Shown: piece after piece, positions 35,556 to 47,900 of the stretch
Position numbering within the stretch: position 1 is the stretch's first letter
Layout of the letters: each line of letters starts with the position of its first letter
Assembly (NCBI GenBank): GCA_022702545.1
Contig: JAHRBC010000002.1
Location: forward strand, 4,092,001 to 4,156,000
Reading direction: 5' to 3'
Length of the DNA: 64,000 nt
Source: Phycomyces nitens
Taxonomy: Eukaryota > Mucoromycota > Mucoromycetes > Mucorales > Phycomycetaceae
The notes under the pieces: generated by a model
Told to the model about the DNA's origin: nothing
Databases searched by the model: none
The model's input: only the letters and a program-made list of their open reading frames with translations
Made by a program: the position numbers and the translations under genes

Positions 35556-36794
35556 ATGGCTCTCATGGAGAACTTGGTTCTCGACAAACTTCTGCCGCTC
35601 GCCAGCCATTCTCTACACTCCTTTACTCCCGTCACCTTTACATTGACCCATTCGACCACCGTTACTGTCCATTCGACCCAACCTGCCGCAATTTCGGTAT
35701 TGCCGACCTATTCTTCCACCCAACAATACGTTCCAAATGGAAACCTGCCTTTTCCACTCCAGAGCTGGGACCAGGCAAGGTACCTTTGGCCCTTGTTACT
35801 GATCTTTGCTATCCTGGGCATGCTGTTCTGCACAAGTGGACTGGTATTTACCCTGTTCTTTTGCTACCGCCGCAAATATCAGCCTCAAAGTCAAAGTAGA
35901 CTAGATACCAATAATGGCCACAATAACAATAGCCACCCCAGTCCAACTATGCATTCCATCTTTCCCCACACCACAAAATCCACACCCGGAAATACGACCA
36001 GACCCTTGTCTCGTATTCTGCCTTGGTTGTCTGTTCGGTCTGCCACCAGCCGCGAGACGCTTTCCTTCCAGAACTCGGCTCGGGATCTCATGGCCAACAA
36101 AGAGGCCTACACAAACAAGACAAACGTGCTAAATGACAGCTGGATATCGCGTCTCCTGCATAGGTCGGGACCCCAAACCGCAACACCATCAAGCCCGTCG
36201 ATCCAATTCATATCAACGTTTGTACCCATGGACCGGTCACCATTAACACTTGTCCCGCGAGCCGATATTCTCAATGATCCCGAGCGTAGGAGAGGAGTAG
36301 ATGAGCTGGACTTGTGGGAACAGAAGCAGAAGCAGCATTCCGCCGTCTGGAGGTTCGCGCCAAAAGACTATCCAGAGTCCCCAGACGCAGGACCGTCAAC
36401 ATTCTCCAGGCTTCGTGAGATGCAAACAAACTATGAAGATCATCCCAACCCAGGCACTCCAGGAACTCCAGGCACTCCAGGACTCAATTCACGTCCAATG
36501 ATGGTAAACTCTAAACAAGTCTAAATTCCTTGTTTAAAAAAATAAAATATATAAATTGTTTGGTAGAACTCCAATGGGTCAGACGAAACGGTGGTTATTG
36601 AACAGGCTTCTGGCAGCTCGGACTCTGAGCCCTCTAGACAGTTTTCAAAGTTTGCCTCGACGGTTCATTACGACAGTCCTGGAGCCGCAAGCCATATGAG
36701 CGATGTGACGATGGCACGTGAGATACTCAAAGCCAGCAAACTGCACAACAGCAGCAGTCAATGGTTTGGCCCCTCTGGCAGCAGAAGTCTTTAA
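35556..36794 (+). CDS. Single-pass membrane protein with long cytosolic tail
   Basis: Two exons (35556-36503, 36567-36794) give 391 aa. The first ~75 residues are Ser/Thr-rich and likely extracellular and O-glycosylated, with no clear signal peptide. One strong membrane segment follows (residues ~78-103: LWPLLLIFAILGMLF ... FTLFF), then YRRK as a stop-transfer. The cytosolic tail is disordered, with a GTP-type tandem repeat (PGTPGTPGTPG) near residues 302-312. This is the Wsc/Mid2-like sensor layout, but no cysteine-rich WSC domain is present and the family is not recognised. The intron is supported because the second exon continues the same acidic Ser-rich composition in frame; unspliced, the protein would end six residues into the intron. 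Confidence 0.75.
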
Positions 36795-36910
36795 AAAAAC
36801 AAAAACAAAAAACAAAAAAAAATAAAAAAAAATTCTTATTTATTTATTCATTTATTTATTCATCTATTCATTCAATAGCCCTTTTGTATATAATATTCTT
36901 ATAATTTACA

Positions 36911-37406
36911 ATGGGTGAGTAATATCCTCCTGTACGATCCAAAAAAACAAAATTGTATTAATAATAAAAAGCACGTTAAAGAATCCAGAGAGTCTTCCGG
37001 ATCAATCACGGATGAGTTGGAGCGTTTGGATTGTTCTGCCTTGAGTGGCCAGATCGAGTGCTTTATCAAGAAACGCAATGAGTCTATCAAAGGTAAGATT
37101 CTAAATCAACCAGTCTCTTTTTGATTGAGAATCTCCATCAGAAAACATGGATTCTATTGTCAATGCCGTCAATGCCTTGAGAGACAATCTACTGAGGCGT
37201 CTAGAGGAAAAGGACAAGCAAGTTCTGGAGCAAATAGACAACGAACTCGAGGGCATTCAAAGTATGGAAGATGACCAAGGCAAGTTCTATTCGTTTAATA
37301 CAATAAAATCGTTTACATCCTTCAAGAGCACTTGCGCAACCAAGTCGTACAATTCATGCGTGCCATATCCTCGACATTTGCCCAGATCTTTGACGAGGCC
37401 TCCTAA
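36911..37406 (+). CDS. Small coiled-coil protein
   Basis: Exons 36911-36914, 36982-37092, 37142-37279 and 37327-37406 give 110 aa. It begins MESRESSG, has a predicted helix with heptads over residues ~15-100 (for instance LLRRLEEKDKQVLEQI) and ends FAQIFDEAS. The last intron starts with GCAAGT (GC-AG); removing it in phase restores an open frame ending in a stop 52 bp before the convergent THG1 stop. The first coding exon is only ATGG and is the least secure part. Size and all-helical character suit a subunit of a larger complex (kinetochore, BLOC or similar), but no family is recognised. Confidence 0.6.
37280..37326 (+). other. GC-AG intron in small coiled-coil gene
   Basis: Donor GCAAGT after CAAG, acceptor TTCAAG; 47 nt, the size of other short introns here. 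Without it the frame reads into low-complexity Lys/Trp sequence (KWKWKWK). Confidence 0.75.
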
Positions 37407-37457
37407 GTCTGCTGGCACAGGCAAATTCAAATGGAAATGGAAATGGAAATCTATTGC

Positions 37458-38529
37458 TCAACGGTCCTTCAAGAGTTCTGGATAGGTGTCCCAGAACTCC
37501 TGGCCAATAATATCATCATAAACTGCACAGGGCACAAGCTTTATACGCTCTACGGGTTTTCCGGTGTTTGGAGACACTGATGTCACCAGAGTCTAATAAA
37601 CACAACACCTTAGCACATAAAAAACAATAGCAACAATCCAGACTACCTTTTTTCGAATGATCGTAGAACCCTTTTTATAAATGTCCTCAAGCTTATTGTA
37701 GTTGATATTGTGCTGGGTAAAGAGGATCTCATGTTTATCTTTTGAGAATGTTCCCTAGAATGTGCGTGCACATCAATAAATAAGCCTTGAATTTCCTACA
37801 GAACCGACAATATAGACTTACCCGCAGGATCTCTTCAGATTCGATTTCTGTCTTTCCAGAATGCACAATGGCCCAGAATGTTGTATTGTAGAGGTTGTTT
37901 ATATGGCCTTTAAATGGTTGTTTAGAATCCCTTTAATATCTGGGCAAGCAGAGTACTCACAATCGGCCTGTCTCCAGGAAAGATAATCGCGCAAGTTCTG
38001 GTCGCTTGGATAACAAACCACACGTGAATCGAAACAAGGTGCATATTGCAATTTATGATCTCCAAAATATTTTCCCCAGTGCATCACATAGTTTGCTGCA
38101 AATAGACTAGCTACTGTGGAAGCAATCTTGCTTGCCCTTCTGGAATACAGGTTGCAGGCCTTGGGCAATACAAAACTAGAATAATGTCAAGTATTTTTAT
38201 TATTATTATTTTTTTAAAAAAATAATTGGAAAAACCAATCAAAATCTTTACCTGAATTCATCGCTCTGTCCATAGGCCAGAATAATATCCTTGATATCCT
38301 TCATGACCTCAATTGCACATTGGTTCATCAGCTCCAGCGCCCGTCGATCGTTGGGCTTTTGGAAATCATGAGTCTGAGAGAACCTATGGATTGCTCAATA
38401 CCAATTTGTGATTCTTATGTCTTACCGATGGAATCCTCGGCCATCGATTCGAACCACGAGCCATGTGTTGGGTAGGACCTTGTCTACGGTCTCGAAATGA
38501 CGCACATATTCATACTTTGAATTGGCCAT
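37458..38529 (-). CDS. THG1: tRNA(His) guanylyltransferase
   Basis: Six exons (38426-38529, 38252-38383, 37961-38175, 37822-37907, 37647-37754, 37458-37592) give 259 aa, the usual Thg1 length. It adds the essential G-1 to the 5' end of tRNA(His) by 3'-5' polymerisation. Landmarks: [18 protein letters not shown] (metal-binding Asp), YGQSDEFSFV (second metal site), [14 protein letters not shown], and [17 protein letters not shown] with the HINNLYNT motif. After it [12 protein letters not shown] and [14 protein letters not shown] follow. It converges tail-to-tail with the small coiled-coil gene, 51 bp between stops. The start is the first ATG of the conserved block. Confidence 0.96.
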
Positions 38530-38908
38530 TGTCAGAGATGATTATTATATTAGATATATATATATACATATATATATGTATTATTATATTTTTTTAAAAA
38601 AGTTAATACATTTTAGAGCCAGTCACATCCACTTGGCATAATTTTTCTTTCTTTCCCTTTTTTATATATATAAAAAAATGAAGACATTGGTTTTCACGTA
38701 TAGTTTGTTAGTTGTAAGCAGCAGCAGCAGCAGCAACAGCAGCTGGTTGCAACTATAAAAACAAGTATGTATATTTACGTATATAACATTTATTTATAAT
38801 GTAGAGCAACAATTATCATCTATTAAAAAAAATAAAATAAAATAAAAAAGATTTTGTCTGAAAAGTTTCATAGAGACACTCTGGGCAGAAACGCATTGTC
38901 AAAAATGA

Positions 38909-39160
38909 TTAGAGGGCCCGTGCAGGAAGCTGGGTTAAAAGAATGTGATATCTCTTCTTGATTGTGATGCGCTGGCGAGAAAACTTGTCATCAGGAGAGA
39001 AACGAGCGGGATGTGCTGACTTGGTGGGGAAACCAGAAGGGCTGGTTTTCTGTTTAGGGTATTTATCAGCAAGGATTGGTTCGCTGCAACAGCAACCCTA
39101 TATTACCTTGAGTGTGTAGACACGCTCACCCTGATCGTTCAAATAGTACATCAAATACAT
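38909..39160 (-). CDS. NOP10: H/ACA snoRNP subunit NOP10
   Basis: Two exons (39107-39160, 38909-39049) give 64 aa, exactly the family size. Sequence blocks [36 protein letters not shown] and [16 protein letters not shown] match eukaryotic Nop10. It bridges Cbf5 and Nhp2/Gar1 in H/ACA RNPs, which pseudouridylate rRNA and snRNA in the nucleolus. The 57-nt intron lies after TLK. It is divergent from the INTS9-like gene, 219 bp apart. Confidence 0.97.
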
Positions 39161-39379
39161 GGTTAATTGATAGATTGACTGAAATGCATTCACACTTGTC
39201 AAAAAGGGTGTCAAGCTCTTGCTGTGACTCTATTTACTGGTCCACAAGCCACACAACCATGCAAGCTTCCCCTGATATGCAAAAAGGACATGGTGGGTTA
39301 TATATATATATATGTGTGTATATATATATAAATAAATAAAAAAAAGAGTGGATAGTCTAAAAGAAATATATAAAGCAAT
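39161..39379. promoter_or_regulatory. Short bidirectional promoter, NOP10 / INTS9-like
   Basis: The two start codons are 219 bp apart in opposite directions. The plus-strand half is a TATATA/TGTGTA alternating tract followed by AAATAAATAAA. Confidence 0.6.
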
Positions 39380-41827
39380 ATGAAGATACAATGCATCGAT
39401 CGCATGGGAGATCCCCAAAATACATTCTTGGTAAAGATTAGGCAGCACACAGTCCTGCTGAATTGTCCTCTCGAAAGTACTTGCCTGAGTGGATTTGCGC
39501 GTCCATCTCAGCCATATCAACCACAACCATCCGTAAATACACTCTCATCTATTTTGTCTGGCTATGGCGAGACAGGAAAGAATGCAAACGACGTCAACTA
39601 TTCTCTGGCTAGCTCACAGCTCGATAATTGTGAGGATCGCAGTGTGTTTAGAATAGCCGACTTTAGTCTTGTGGATGTCCACAGCATTGACCTAGTCATC
39701 ATTGCTCATTCTCAGCTGATGCTTGGTCTGCCCTTTTTGACCGAGTATCTCGGCTACAAAGGAAAGATAGTTGCCACCGAGCCTACAATTGAATTTGCAA
39801 GGTGAGTAAGGTTTTCCTTCTTCTTTTTTTTTAAATGCTTGGCCTTGATGATTTGATTTGATTTTTTTTTGTAAAGATATCGCATGGAAGAACTAGTTGC
39901 TTATCATGGCCACTCGATTACTTCAATTGCTCCAAACTCCTCGACACATTTTTCACAATTGGGTTCAATGAAACAGTCTTGCGTTGAACAAGGCTGGCGT
40001 TCACTGTATACCATGAAGGAGATTGCTTCTTGCATTGAAAAGATCCAACCCGTCCGATTCACAGAAACATTGGTGAGCACCAGCAACAACAACAACAACA
40101 AGAAGGAATGGTTGGCTGGTAGATTAATATCCTTGGCAGACTCTTTTCTCGACCCTTCGTCTTGAAGCACATAGCTCGGGCCATTCGTTGGGAAGTGCCA
40201 ACTGGCTGCTAGAAACAAGCTACAAAAAGATCGTCTTCCTGTCATCTTCGTCCCTGACCCCCGGTCTTCATCCTCTCGACTTTGACACATCTGTTTTGAA
40301 GAATGCGGATGTGGTCCATGTCAGTGACCTCACCAGCCAATCCCCCCACCTCGATCTCTCTTTCCAACGCTCAAAGGTCAAGATGATGTCCTATATAGGT
40401 ATGAAAAATCCCATAGCCATTCGACAATTTTACCCAACCAAACCCCCCCACAGGAAGAGCTCTCAAGGCAAGAAGTAATGTGCTGTTCCCGATTCCTACA
40501 ATGGGTATTATTTTTGACTTGATTGGAGAGATTCGCAACTACCTCTTGTCGGTGGGGATTGAGATTGGACACGAGAGCCATCAGATTCCAATGTACATGG
40601 TTGGACCAATGGCCAATCGAAGTCTGCAGTATGCAAATATCTGTGGAGAATGGTAATAAGGATTATAATAATCTATTTTAAAGCAACTCATGTGTGTGTG
40701 TGTGTGTAATTTCAGGATGACACCAGAATTGCAGGAACAGTTGTATGTCCCAAATATGCCTCTTCCTCATGGCCTTATGCTTAAATCAGGCGGCCTTCAG
40801 GTTATTGGGTCGATTTCATTAGATACAAGAGCAAGGAAAGAGTTTAAGGAACCTTGTATTGTGTTTACTGGTGACTATGCCTGCCCAACAAATGGGCCTG
40901 TTGCATTGTTCCTCAAGAAATGGGCCAATTCAGAGCACAATGTGTGTATCTCGGTTGGTAAGTACAATTGATGTGTTGACTGTTGACTGTTGATTGTTGG
41001 GGCATTGACCTCTTTGCATAGATCCCGAAGCGCCCGCACTAAACTTGCCTGCTGGGTACCGAATGACAGCCATACAGACTCCTTTGGATACTCGACTTGG
41101 CCTTGGTGACATTGGCCGCCTGTTGACCATGCATTGGGAGCGCAAACCAGACGGCTCACCGCGACACATAATTATTCCCAAACGCCAAGGAGCCACCCAA
41201 TTTCAGGAGGACTGGAGGCAAAAAGGAGCAGACGTTCACATTTACACATCGGGTGACATTCTGGACATTGACTTGAAACGAAAATGGGATAAAGTCATCA
41301 TATCCGAAAAGGTACGTCTTGGGAGAACCAAAGGACACAATGACCAATTGGTTGCGTAATTTAAATAGGTGGGCAATAGCCTTCAATTGTCCCAGCTAGA
41401 ACCCCAGGCACCTGGGTCGGCCAGCTACCTTTTGCCAATATCAGGATCCCTTCGTCTTTATAACAATCAATTGGTGCTAGGAGACATGGATTCAGGACCA
41501 AGTACTCGTGCAATCACACTCACGGATAACCGGACCCCTATCCAGCCAGCCGATGCGATTTCTATTATGAAAAGACTTAAGGAGGTAAGGCGCAAAATGG
41601 GGATAACCCAAGAGATCCTTGCAGTAATCTGATCATGGAAACAGAGTGGAATCGAATATGCGGCACTGCGACTTGTACGTGACCATTTAGGAAACCAAAG
41701 GATCATCCTGCCATCGTACATGGAAGCCTCTATTGTGTTTGAGCCAAACCAAACGACCATCTTGGCAGACAATTCACAAGTCAGAGAGCTGCTGTCTGCC
41801 GTTGTTCGTGGTACTACCGACATTTGA
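39380..41827 (+). CDS. Integrator complex subunit 9 homologue (inactive metallo-beta-lactamase/beta-CASP)
   Basis: Eight exons (39380-39801, 39877-40072, 40140-40398, 40454-40652, 40716-40957, 41022-41311, 41369-41584, 41645-41827) give 668 aa, close to human INTS9. Matching blocks in order: TVLLNCPLE, DLVIIAHSQLMLGLPFLTEYLG, IVATEPTIEFARYRMEELV, WRSLYTMKE, SSGHSLGSANWLLE, ALKARSNVLFPIPTMGIIFDL, IPMYMVGPMANRSLQY, PCIVFTGDYACP, and a C-terminal INTS9-type domain. At the place where active nucleases have HxHxDH this protein reads AHSQLMLG, so the zinc site is lost, as in INTS9 and unlike CPSF73 or INTS11. CPSF100 is the main alternative; the TEPTIEFARYRMEELV and SSGHSLGSANW blocks favour INTS9. 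Expected role: partner of INTS11 in cleaving nascent RNAPII transcripts. Confidence 0.88.
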
Positions 41828-42041
41828 ACAATCTTGCATATGGCCAACAGCTATATATGGCAACACTTCCTCAGTGTCCATGCCCAACGAACAATAAGCC
41901 CCATCCTTTATGGCCCATTACTTTCATTCTATTACTATTACTATTATTAATATTAATAATATTAGCATTGCAGACCGATAACCACTCCCAATTCCACCCT
42001 TTACTCTTCTTCTTTCTTGATTGAATACATGTCATCCAAAT

Positions 42042-44972
42042 ATGAGCCGAGAAGAAACTGTGAGTGCTTTTGGAATGAGTAATGAATGTCAAAAACCCAA
42101 ATTGCAGAAAACAGAAAATGACCTTGTTAAACAGCGCATACGTGGCTACCCTACTGTAACTTCCACTGCTCTCAAGAATAGCTCATTTACTTGCAAGGAC
42201 ACAAGGCCTTCCAAACGCGTCACACCCACAAGCACAAGCACATTGTCAACATTGTCAATTGCTAGCTCAATCACCTCTAATCCCAATTCACCTCCAAACC
42301 GACCAATCTCAAACACCTCAAATGTCTCGATCCCCGAAACCGCCCTCAAGCCAAGAACATCCAGCCAAATCTCCAATCATTCCATCAATTCAAAGTCGAG
42401 CCCAAAGCATCCAAACACACCCAGAAATCCCGTTTCACGAAGCTCGATACACAGAATAATAATACCCCAGACCAATCTTTGCACGGACCCAAATGAAAAT
42501 ATCAAAAAAGCAGAAAAGACTACAAATTATACTCTTGGCAAACGACTGAATGCCTCGGCAGTAACACTAGACAACCCACATTGCAACACCAACATGCCAA
42601 TTGCATCCCGCAACGAGAGCCTGGGCTATCCAAACCCCAATCTCGCCAAACGGGTACCTGTCTCTGGGCCACGCAAGAGCAGCAAGACTGCACAGACCCA
42701 ATCAGGCGAACAAAAGTACCAAAAGCAATCCCCTTCGCGTCCTTCTCTGGCCGACAATTCAGGCGAGAGCACAGACTCGGTCCTGGTGACAGCAACGCGG
42801 GTATCGGCAGCAACACCAACCATATCCTCGCGTGCCCAGCACATTTATTCTTTTCGACGCAAGGGGGAACCGTCAATAGCGAGCAGCAAGAGATCGCTGC
42901 AAAAGATTCGACAGGATAACCATGGAAAAAAGGAATCGAATTCGCATGAGATCAAGACCATTGTGGAATTTGAAGGAATCGCTTTGCCTTGGACAGATTG
43001 TGTGGCCTATTCATTGCCTACAAAGTCGGCCTTGGCTGCGTTTGATTCTGCAGAGTTGATTGAGCAACTGGCTGGTCCATTTGCGATTTCACTTGCATCT
43101 GAATTTCCTGTTGCATCATTGACGCATCTCAAGGAGCTGCAAGAGGTATAATTTTCAAGTGATTTTCTTTTTTTAGTAATCTCAAATTAACCAAATGTGG
43201 GCTTTATATAGAACCACAATAAGAAATCCTCTAGGCTAAATGTTCTAAAGACACAGCTCCATTGTGAGGCAATGATCAGGTCGGCTCTGGTTAGCTCCCT
43301 AAGGTTGGAACATGTGGACCCAAGTTTGATGAAGCAGATTAGCGAGAGCGATGGACAGACTTCAATGTTGACAGAGCAATTGATCACGGCCTTCTCTGAG
43401 CTTTCGGATGATCGAGTAAGCTATCTTGAACATATCGCAGGCACAATTGCTGCCTCTACTCGCAAGAGAATGGCACAAGACCACACAAAGATCTTGCCGG
43501 CTGCTCAACAGACAAATGAATTGGATGTATTACGGTCCGCTCTTGGTCAGCTATCTCGACAGCTGGATCAGATTGTCCAAAGTTACATAACCCCCAAACA
43601 CCAAAGCCAAAGAACAACATTGGGAGTCGGCAGTGTGAGTGACAATGGAAGTATCTCGGGCGACTCTCGGTTCTCGAGTTCAGTGCGGACAAGCATGACC
43701 AGTGTCGAAGATGGGTCTGTGATGCGTATGGACCAAGAGTACAACAGAACAGAAGAGTCTTGGGAGATCAACAGTATCAGTGAAAAGATAGAAACCATAG
43801 CTCTTCATCTTGCTACAAACGAGAGAATGGTGGAATCCGCTAGCCGGGAACAACACCAGGCGCTTTTGCATACTCGTAAAATTGATCAGTTACGTGAGTC
43901 GCTTGAACAAGAAAGACGCTATAGAAAAGACCTCGAGAGCTTGCTGGATGATCGACATATACCTTTGAATGGTGTGAATATCAAGCACACATTGAGCAGC
44001 TACATTGATTCGCTAGAGACCCATATCAGCCGTCAAGCAAGTGTGCTAGAGAAATCAAGAAAAGAAGAGGAAGCGTTGTTGGATGCGTGCGATCGAGTGA
44101 CAGGTCAATCCACCACTTGTGTACAGGATGCAGTGCAGGCATTGCTCCACCACCACCACAAGGGTATTGCCCAAGATAGATTACCATCTGGACCAATAGA
44201 CCAAAATGTACAAATTGTACAAAACGAGCAGGGTGGTCAACAAATATATAGAAACGAATATGAAATCAATGATCTCAAGTCAAAGTTAAACACAATTGAG
44301 CAAGAGTATGGACGTGTACAAGCAGAACATTTGGATTGTCAAAGGGCTCTGAAAGAATATGAATACAATCTCTCTAAATCTGAACAGGCATTCCAAACAG
44401 CCCTCCAGACCTCCCAAGTCTATCAAAATCAACTCGAGGCCCTTCAGAGCCGTCCGCCACATCCATCGGCCATGCCTGGTGAGCACAAGGCCATTTTGGA
44501 TGCTGAACTCAACAGACTCCGGTCAACTTTCCAAGAGGCCCAGTCGAAATTTTCGCAGCGAGAAGGTGCCTATATGCTCCAATCGGCCAGTATAGAGGCA
44601 GAATTAGGTTGCATTCTCAAGGAATACGATCGTTTGACTCGAAATATCACTGACTTTAAGCATGAACGTAAAACGTATGAAAACTGTATACTGGATCTCA
44701 AACAGAAGCTCGGTGAGCGTGAACAAAATCTGGCAGACGAACAAGCCAAGCGGGTCGGGGGCGATGCTGGGACACACGAGTTGCGCAAAGAGTTTAGACA
44801 GATGATGGCCCAGACGACCCTGAACCACCAAGCAGAAATGAAGAGCTGCGAAATGGAACGTAGAAAGGTTGAAGAAGAGTTGCGAGATGTAAAGTCCATG
44901 CTTGAACTAAAACATTGGGACCAAGTAGATGCGGGTGTCCAGACATCTTTTATGGTGTGTGTGCCTCTATAG
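42042..44972 (+). CDS. Large coiled-coil protein, family unknown
   Basis: Two exons (42042-43145, 43212-44972) give 954 aa. A TTG codon seven codons upstream also lies in the open frame; the ATG at 42042 is chosen. Residues 1-300 are disordered and rich in Ser, Thr, Asn and Pro, with scattered basic patches. Residues ~300-370 look folded (ALPWTDCVAYSLPTKSALAAF). From ~500 onward long heptad stretches form coiled coil (for example LRESLEQERRYRKDLESLL). A linker with HHHHK interrupts it. This layout fits a cytoskeletal, spindle-pole or polarisome scaffold, but no defined domain is recognised. Confidence 0.8.
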
Positions 44973-47900
44973 ACTTTAATGATCACTCTACACTGGCTGT
45001 AGATTTATTTATTATTACTTATTACTTATTATTTTATTATTTTATTTTCTTAATACATAGTAATAGTCCAGACTGTATACTCTCTGTAAATAAATAAACT
45101 AGAGGTTATAGTGTACATTTTAATCGTCGTGTCCAGATGTGAAATTGAGCAATAACTGCCGGCTGCTAATTTAAGATTTATTATGGTAGTAAATGGTTAG
45201 CCATTAAAAAAAGAAAGTAGCCCTGCAAATCTATAGATTGGAGAGATGAGATGGTGCAGGGCAACTGTCGATCTCGTATTCAACAGTTGATTGAATCATT
45301 ACACTTTATTGGTTTATAAGAATCAGTAATAATAATACAAAGACATGCTGATAAGATAAGTATTTCAAGGACCTTTGTTTAAATATCCTACCAATAGATT
45401 CATTCATCTAATCTTCCAAATCATACTATTATATTTGGTATTGTGGCTATATCCAAGGGCTACAAGAGATAAGCACTCCTTGTGTCCATTTGACGGCACT
45501 TCCGACGTTTCCCGTTTAGAACGTGAGCGAGACAGAGAGACAGAGAGAAAGTTTGGGAACAATTTCTTTTTTGTTTATAAATATCCGTAACACCTTGATT
45601 ACGTTTCTTTTTTGGCTGTAGCATCGTATCACTATGGCCTCTTTGATCCCTTTTCTTTATCCACAGATTCTATACTCGTTCTGGCTACTTGCCACATTTC
45701 TTGGCTTGTTTTGGTCAACAAACAAACAGCATGGTCCTTATCAAGAAACAACTCCCCCCAATATTGGCATTTTATATCAGATAATTGCCCTTTAATGGGG
45801 TCCAGATACCATGTGAGGCATATTCCATACCTGGCTATTCAAACAAAAAACCCTAGGTTAATCTATCCTGAGAATACGGCTGATAAGAGACTGCACCTTT
45901 TTTCATTTTGGTACAAGATGTTCTCAATATGATAAACCCTGAAACAGTCAACCACAATTATATTATTATTATTGTTGTTGTTGTTGTTGGTAGTTGGGTG
46001 CTTCAGAACCAAATAAAGCGCGTTTGCCAATCAGAGTTTTCGGTAATATAGCAGAATAAGGTATTTGTTGACTATCCGTTCATTGTCTTTGGGGGTGATT
46101 CCATCAAACCCTGGTAATGATCCAGATAACTTTGGAGAAAACTGTAATAAATCATTGAAACCTACCAGATACTTTCCCATATTCCAGTACACCTTTTAAG
46201 TTTCTGTAAAAACAACACACAACAAAAACAAATATGGGCACCAAAGAAATCCTACATTGTTGTTTCTTGCAAGTTTCAATAGGTCGCTTGATGGTCTACA
46301 TGGTAGCAGTTACACTACAGCATTTGACATGCAAGATTTCCAATGCTCAATCTCTGATTCCCACATCTAAAAAAGAAGGCTCATGATTCAATCATATTTG
46401 ATCAACTTGTATCTCTATCGTTTATTTATGAAAATAGCTAGCTATCTCTTGCAATGTATGGATTCAACCATAAATGTTGGCACTCAGTTGATAATCATAT
46501 GAATAGCAAGCGTATAAAAACGATTGCCTTTCTGGTTGGTAGGCCGTGGTTATCAGCACAAGATTAGCAGTGTCTTATCAAAAAAAACAGCACATATTTG
46601 ACAGTTATTACCAATGACCTGGTGTGCGACTTTAATCCAGAGTAATCTTGTTTGACTCTTTTGGAATACAACTGTCTGTTTTAGTGCTCTGTAAAGCAAC
46701 AGTAGTCTATATTCTGACCATCTCCGTATGGTGTTTTTTGTCAAGATGACGAATAGACCTGTAAATGATATCACGATACAAAATATACTGTGCTTTTGAG
46801 GTGTGATCAGTGGACATGTAGCCCACAATGGCTCTTGTTGCTTTGATGGGTAGGGAAATCAAAAGCGGTTATTGGCACCTTTTTGTCCAGAGGGTTTATG
46901 GCAAAAGATGTATATATATTTTTGATTGATTGATTGATTTATTCATTGTTTGTTTGTTTGTTGGATCAAACAAGGGTGCTTTTACTAAACATTGTACAGC
47001 AGGTATTCAGCGTAGAATTTACTATTGTGCTTTGCTATCATTCATTCTACTTGTAACTTGGACGATAATAGACTCTAAATAACTAACTAAATAAGAATAT
47101 TAAATTAAAAAGCTTATCTTTGCCATTTGAATAATAATATGTATTTAATTATTCCAAGAGAGTGTCAATAGAGTCCAGGCTAACAGTTGACCATGCGTAT
47201 ATCCTTGGTGATTCTGGGCTCCAGAAGGATAGAGAATGCTTTCAAGCAAGGCACACAATTCCAAACAAGCAGCTTGGAAATATTTGTTGATTGTGTGTAG
47301 TTGTTTCTAGACTGCATTACATGGAGATCTAATATGGCTTGTTGGACAATCAACAAGCCAATTATATGTGATATCTGCATATTCTTAAATAATGAAAAGA
47401 AGAATTCGATCCGTGTAGGAATCCAAAACAGTAAACATCGTTATTGTTGGCCTTTTTTTCTTCTTCTTAAAAAGAGGATTGTGGTCGTAATGACTGTACA
47501 GCACAAAAAAAAGGATTTGGGCTCCATTATGCAGCCAAAATATTGCTCTTTACCACTCCCTAATATCCAAAGTAAAGCAACGTATAGGCCATGGATACTA
47601 GCTTACATGAAAGAGAGAATGGTAAAGAATGTTTAAAACAAAGTTCTCTTTTGTTTTTTATTTATATAAGTATATTGGAAACCAACTTGAGGAATTGGGT
47701 CTATGGTCTAGTACAAAACCAGCCTCGAGCATATCTGATACTACCAAGAGTGCACTTGGAACAAGCTTTGAAGCTTCTGTAATAAACATTGGATACTCTG
47801 CTTTTAAGAAAGGTGTCTGTCAAGGCGAATTTAAATACAGTCTTGTAAAAAAATAATAAAAAGAAGCATGTAAAGAATAGACTATTTTGCAAGGCACAAA

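Noticed and set aside
38436..38456. Sequence like a tRNA B-box (gattcgaacc)
   Set aside because: It lies in the first exon of THG1, coding for VVRIDGRGF, and no tRNA cloverleaf surrounds it.
45612..45932. 106-codon frame on the plus strand
   Set aside because: Starts at TTG, no recognisable domain, low-complexity composition, surrounded by AT-rich spacer.
46553..46828. 91-codon frame on the minus strand
   Set aside because: No domain, no conserved-looking block, and no splice-linked neighbour exons.
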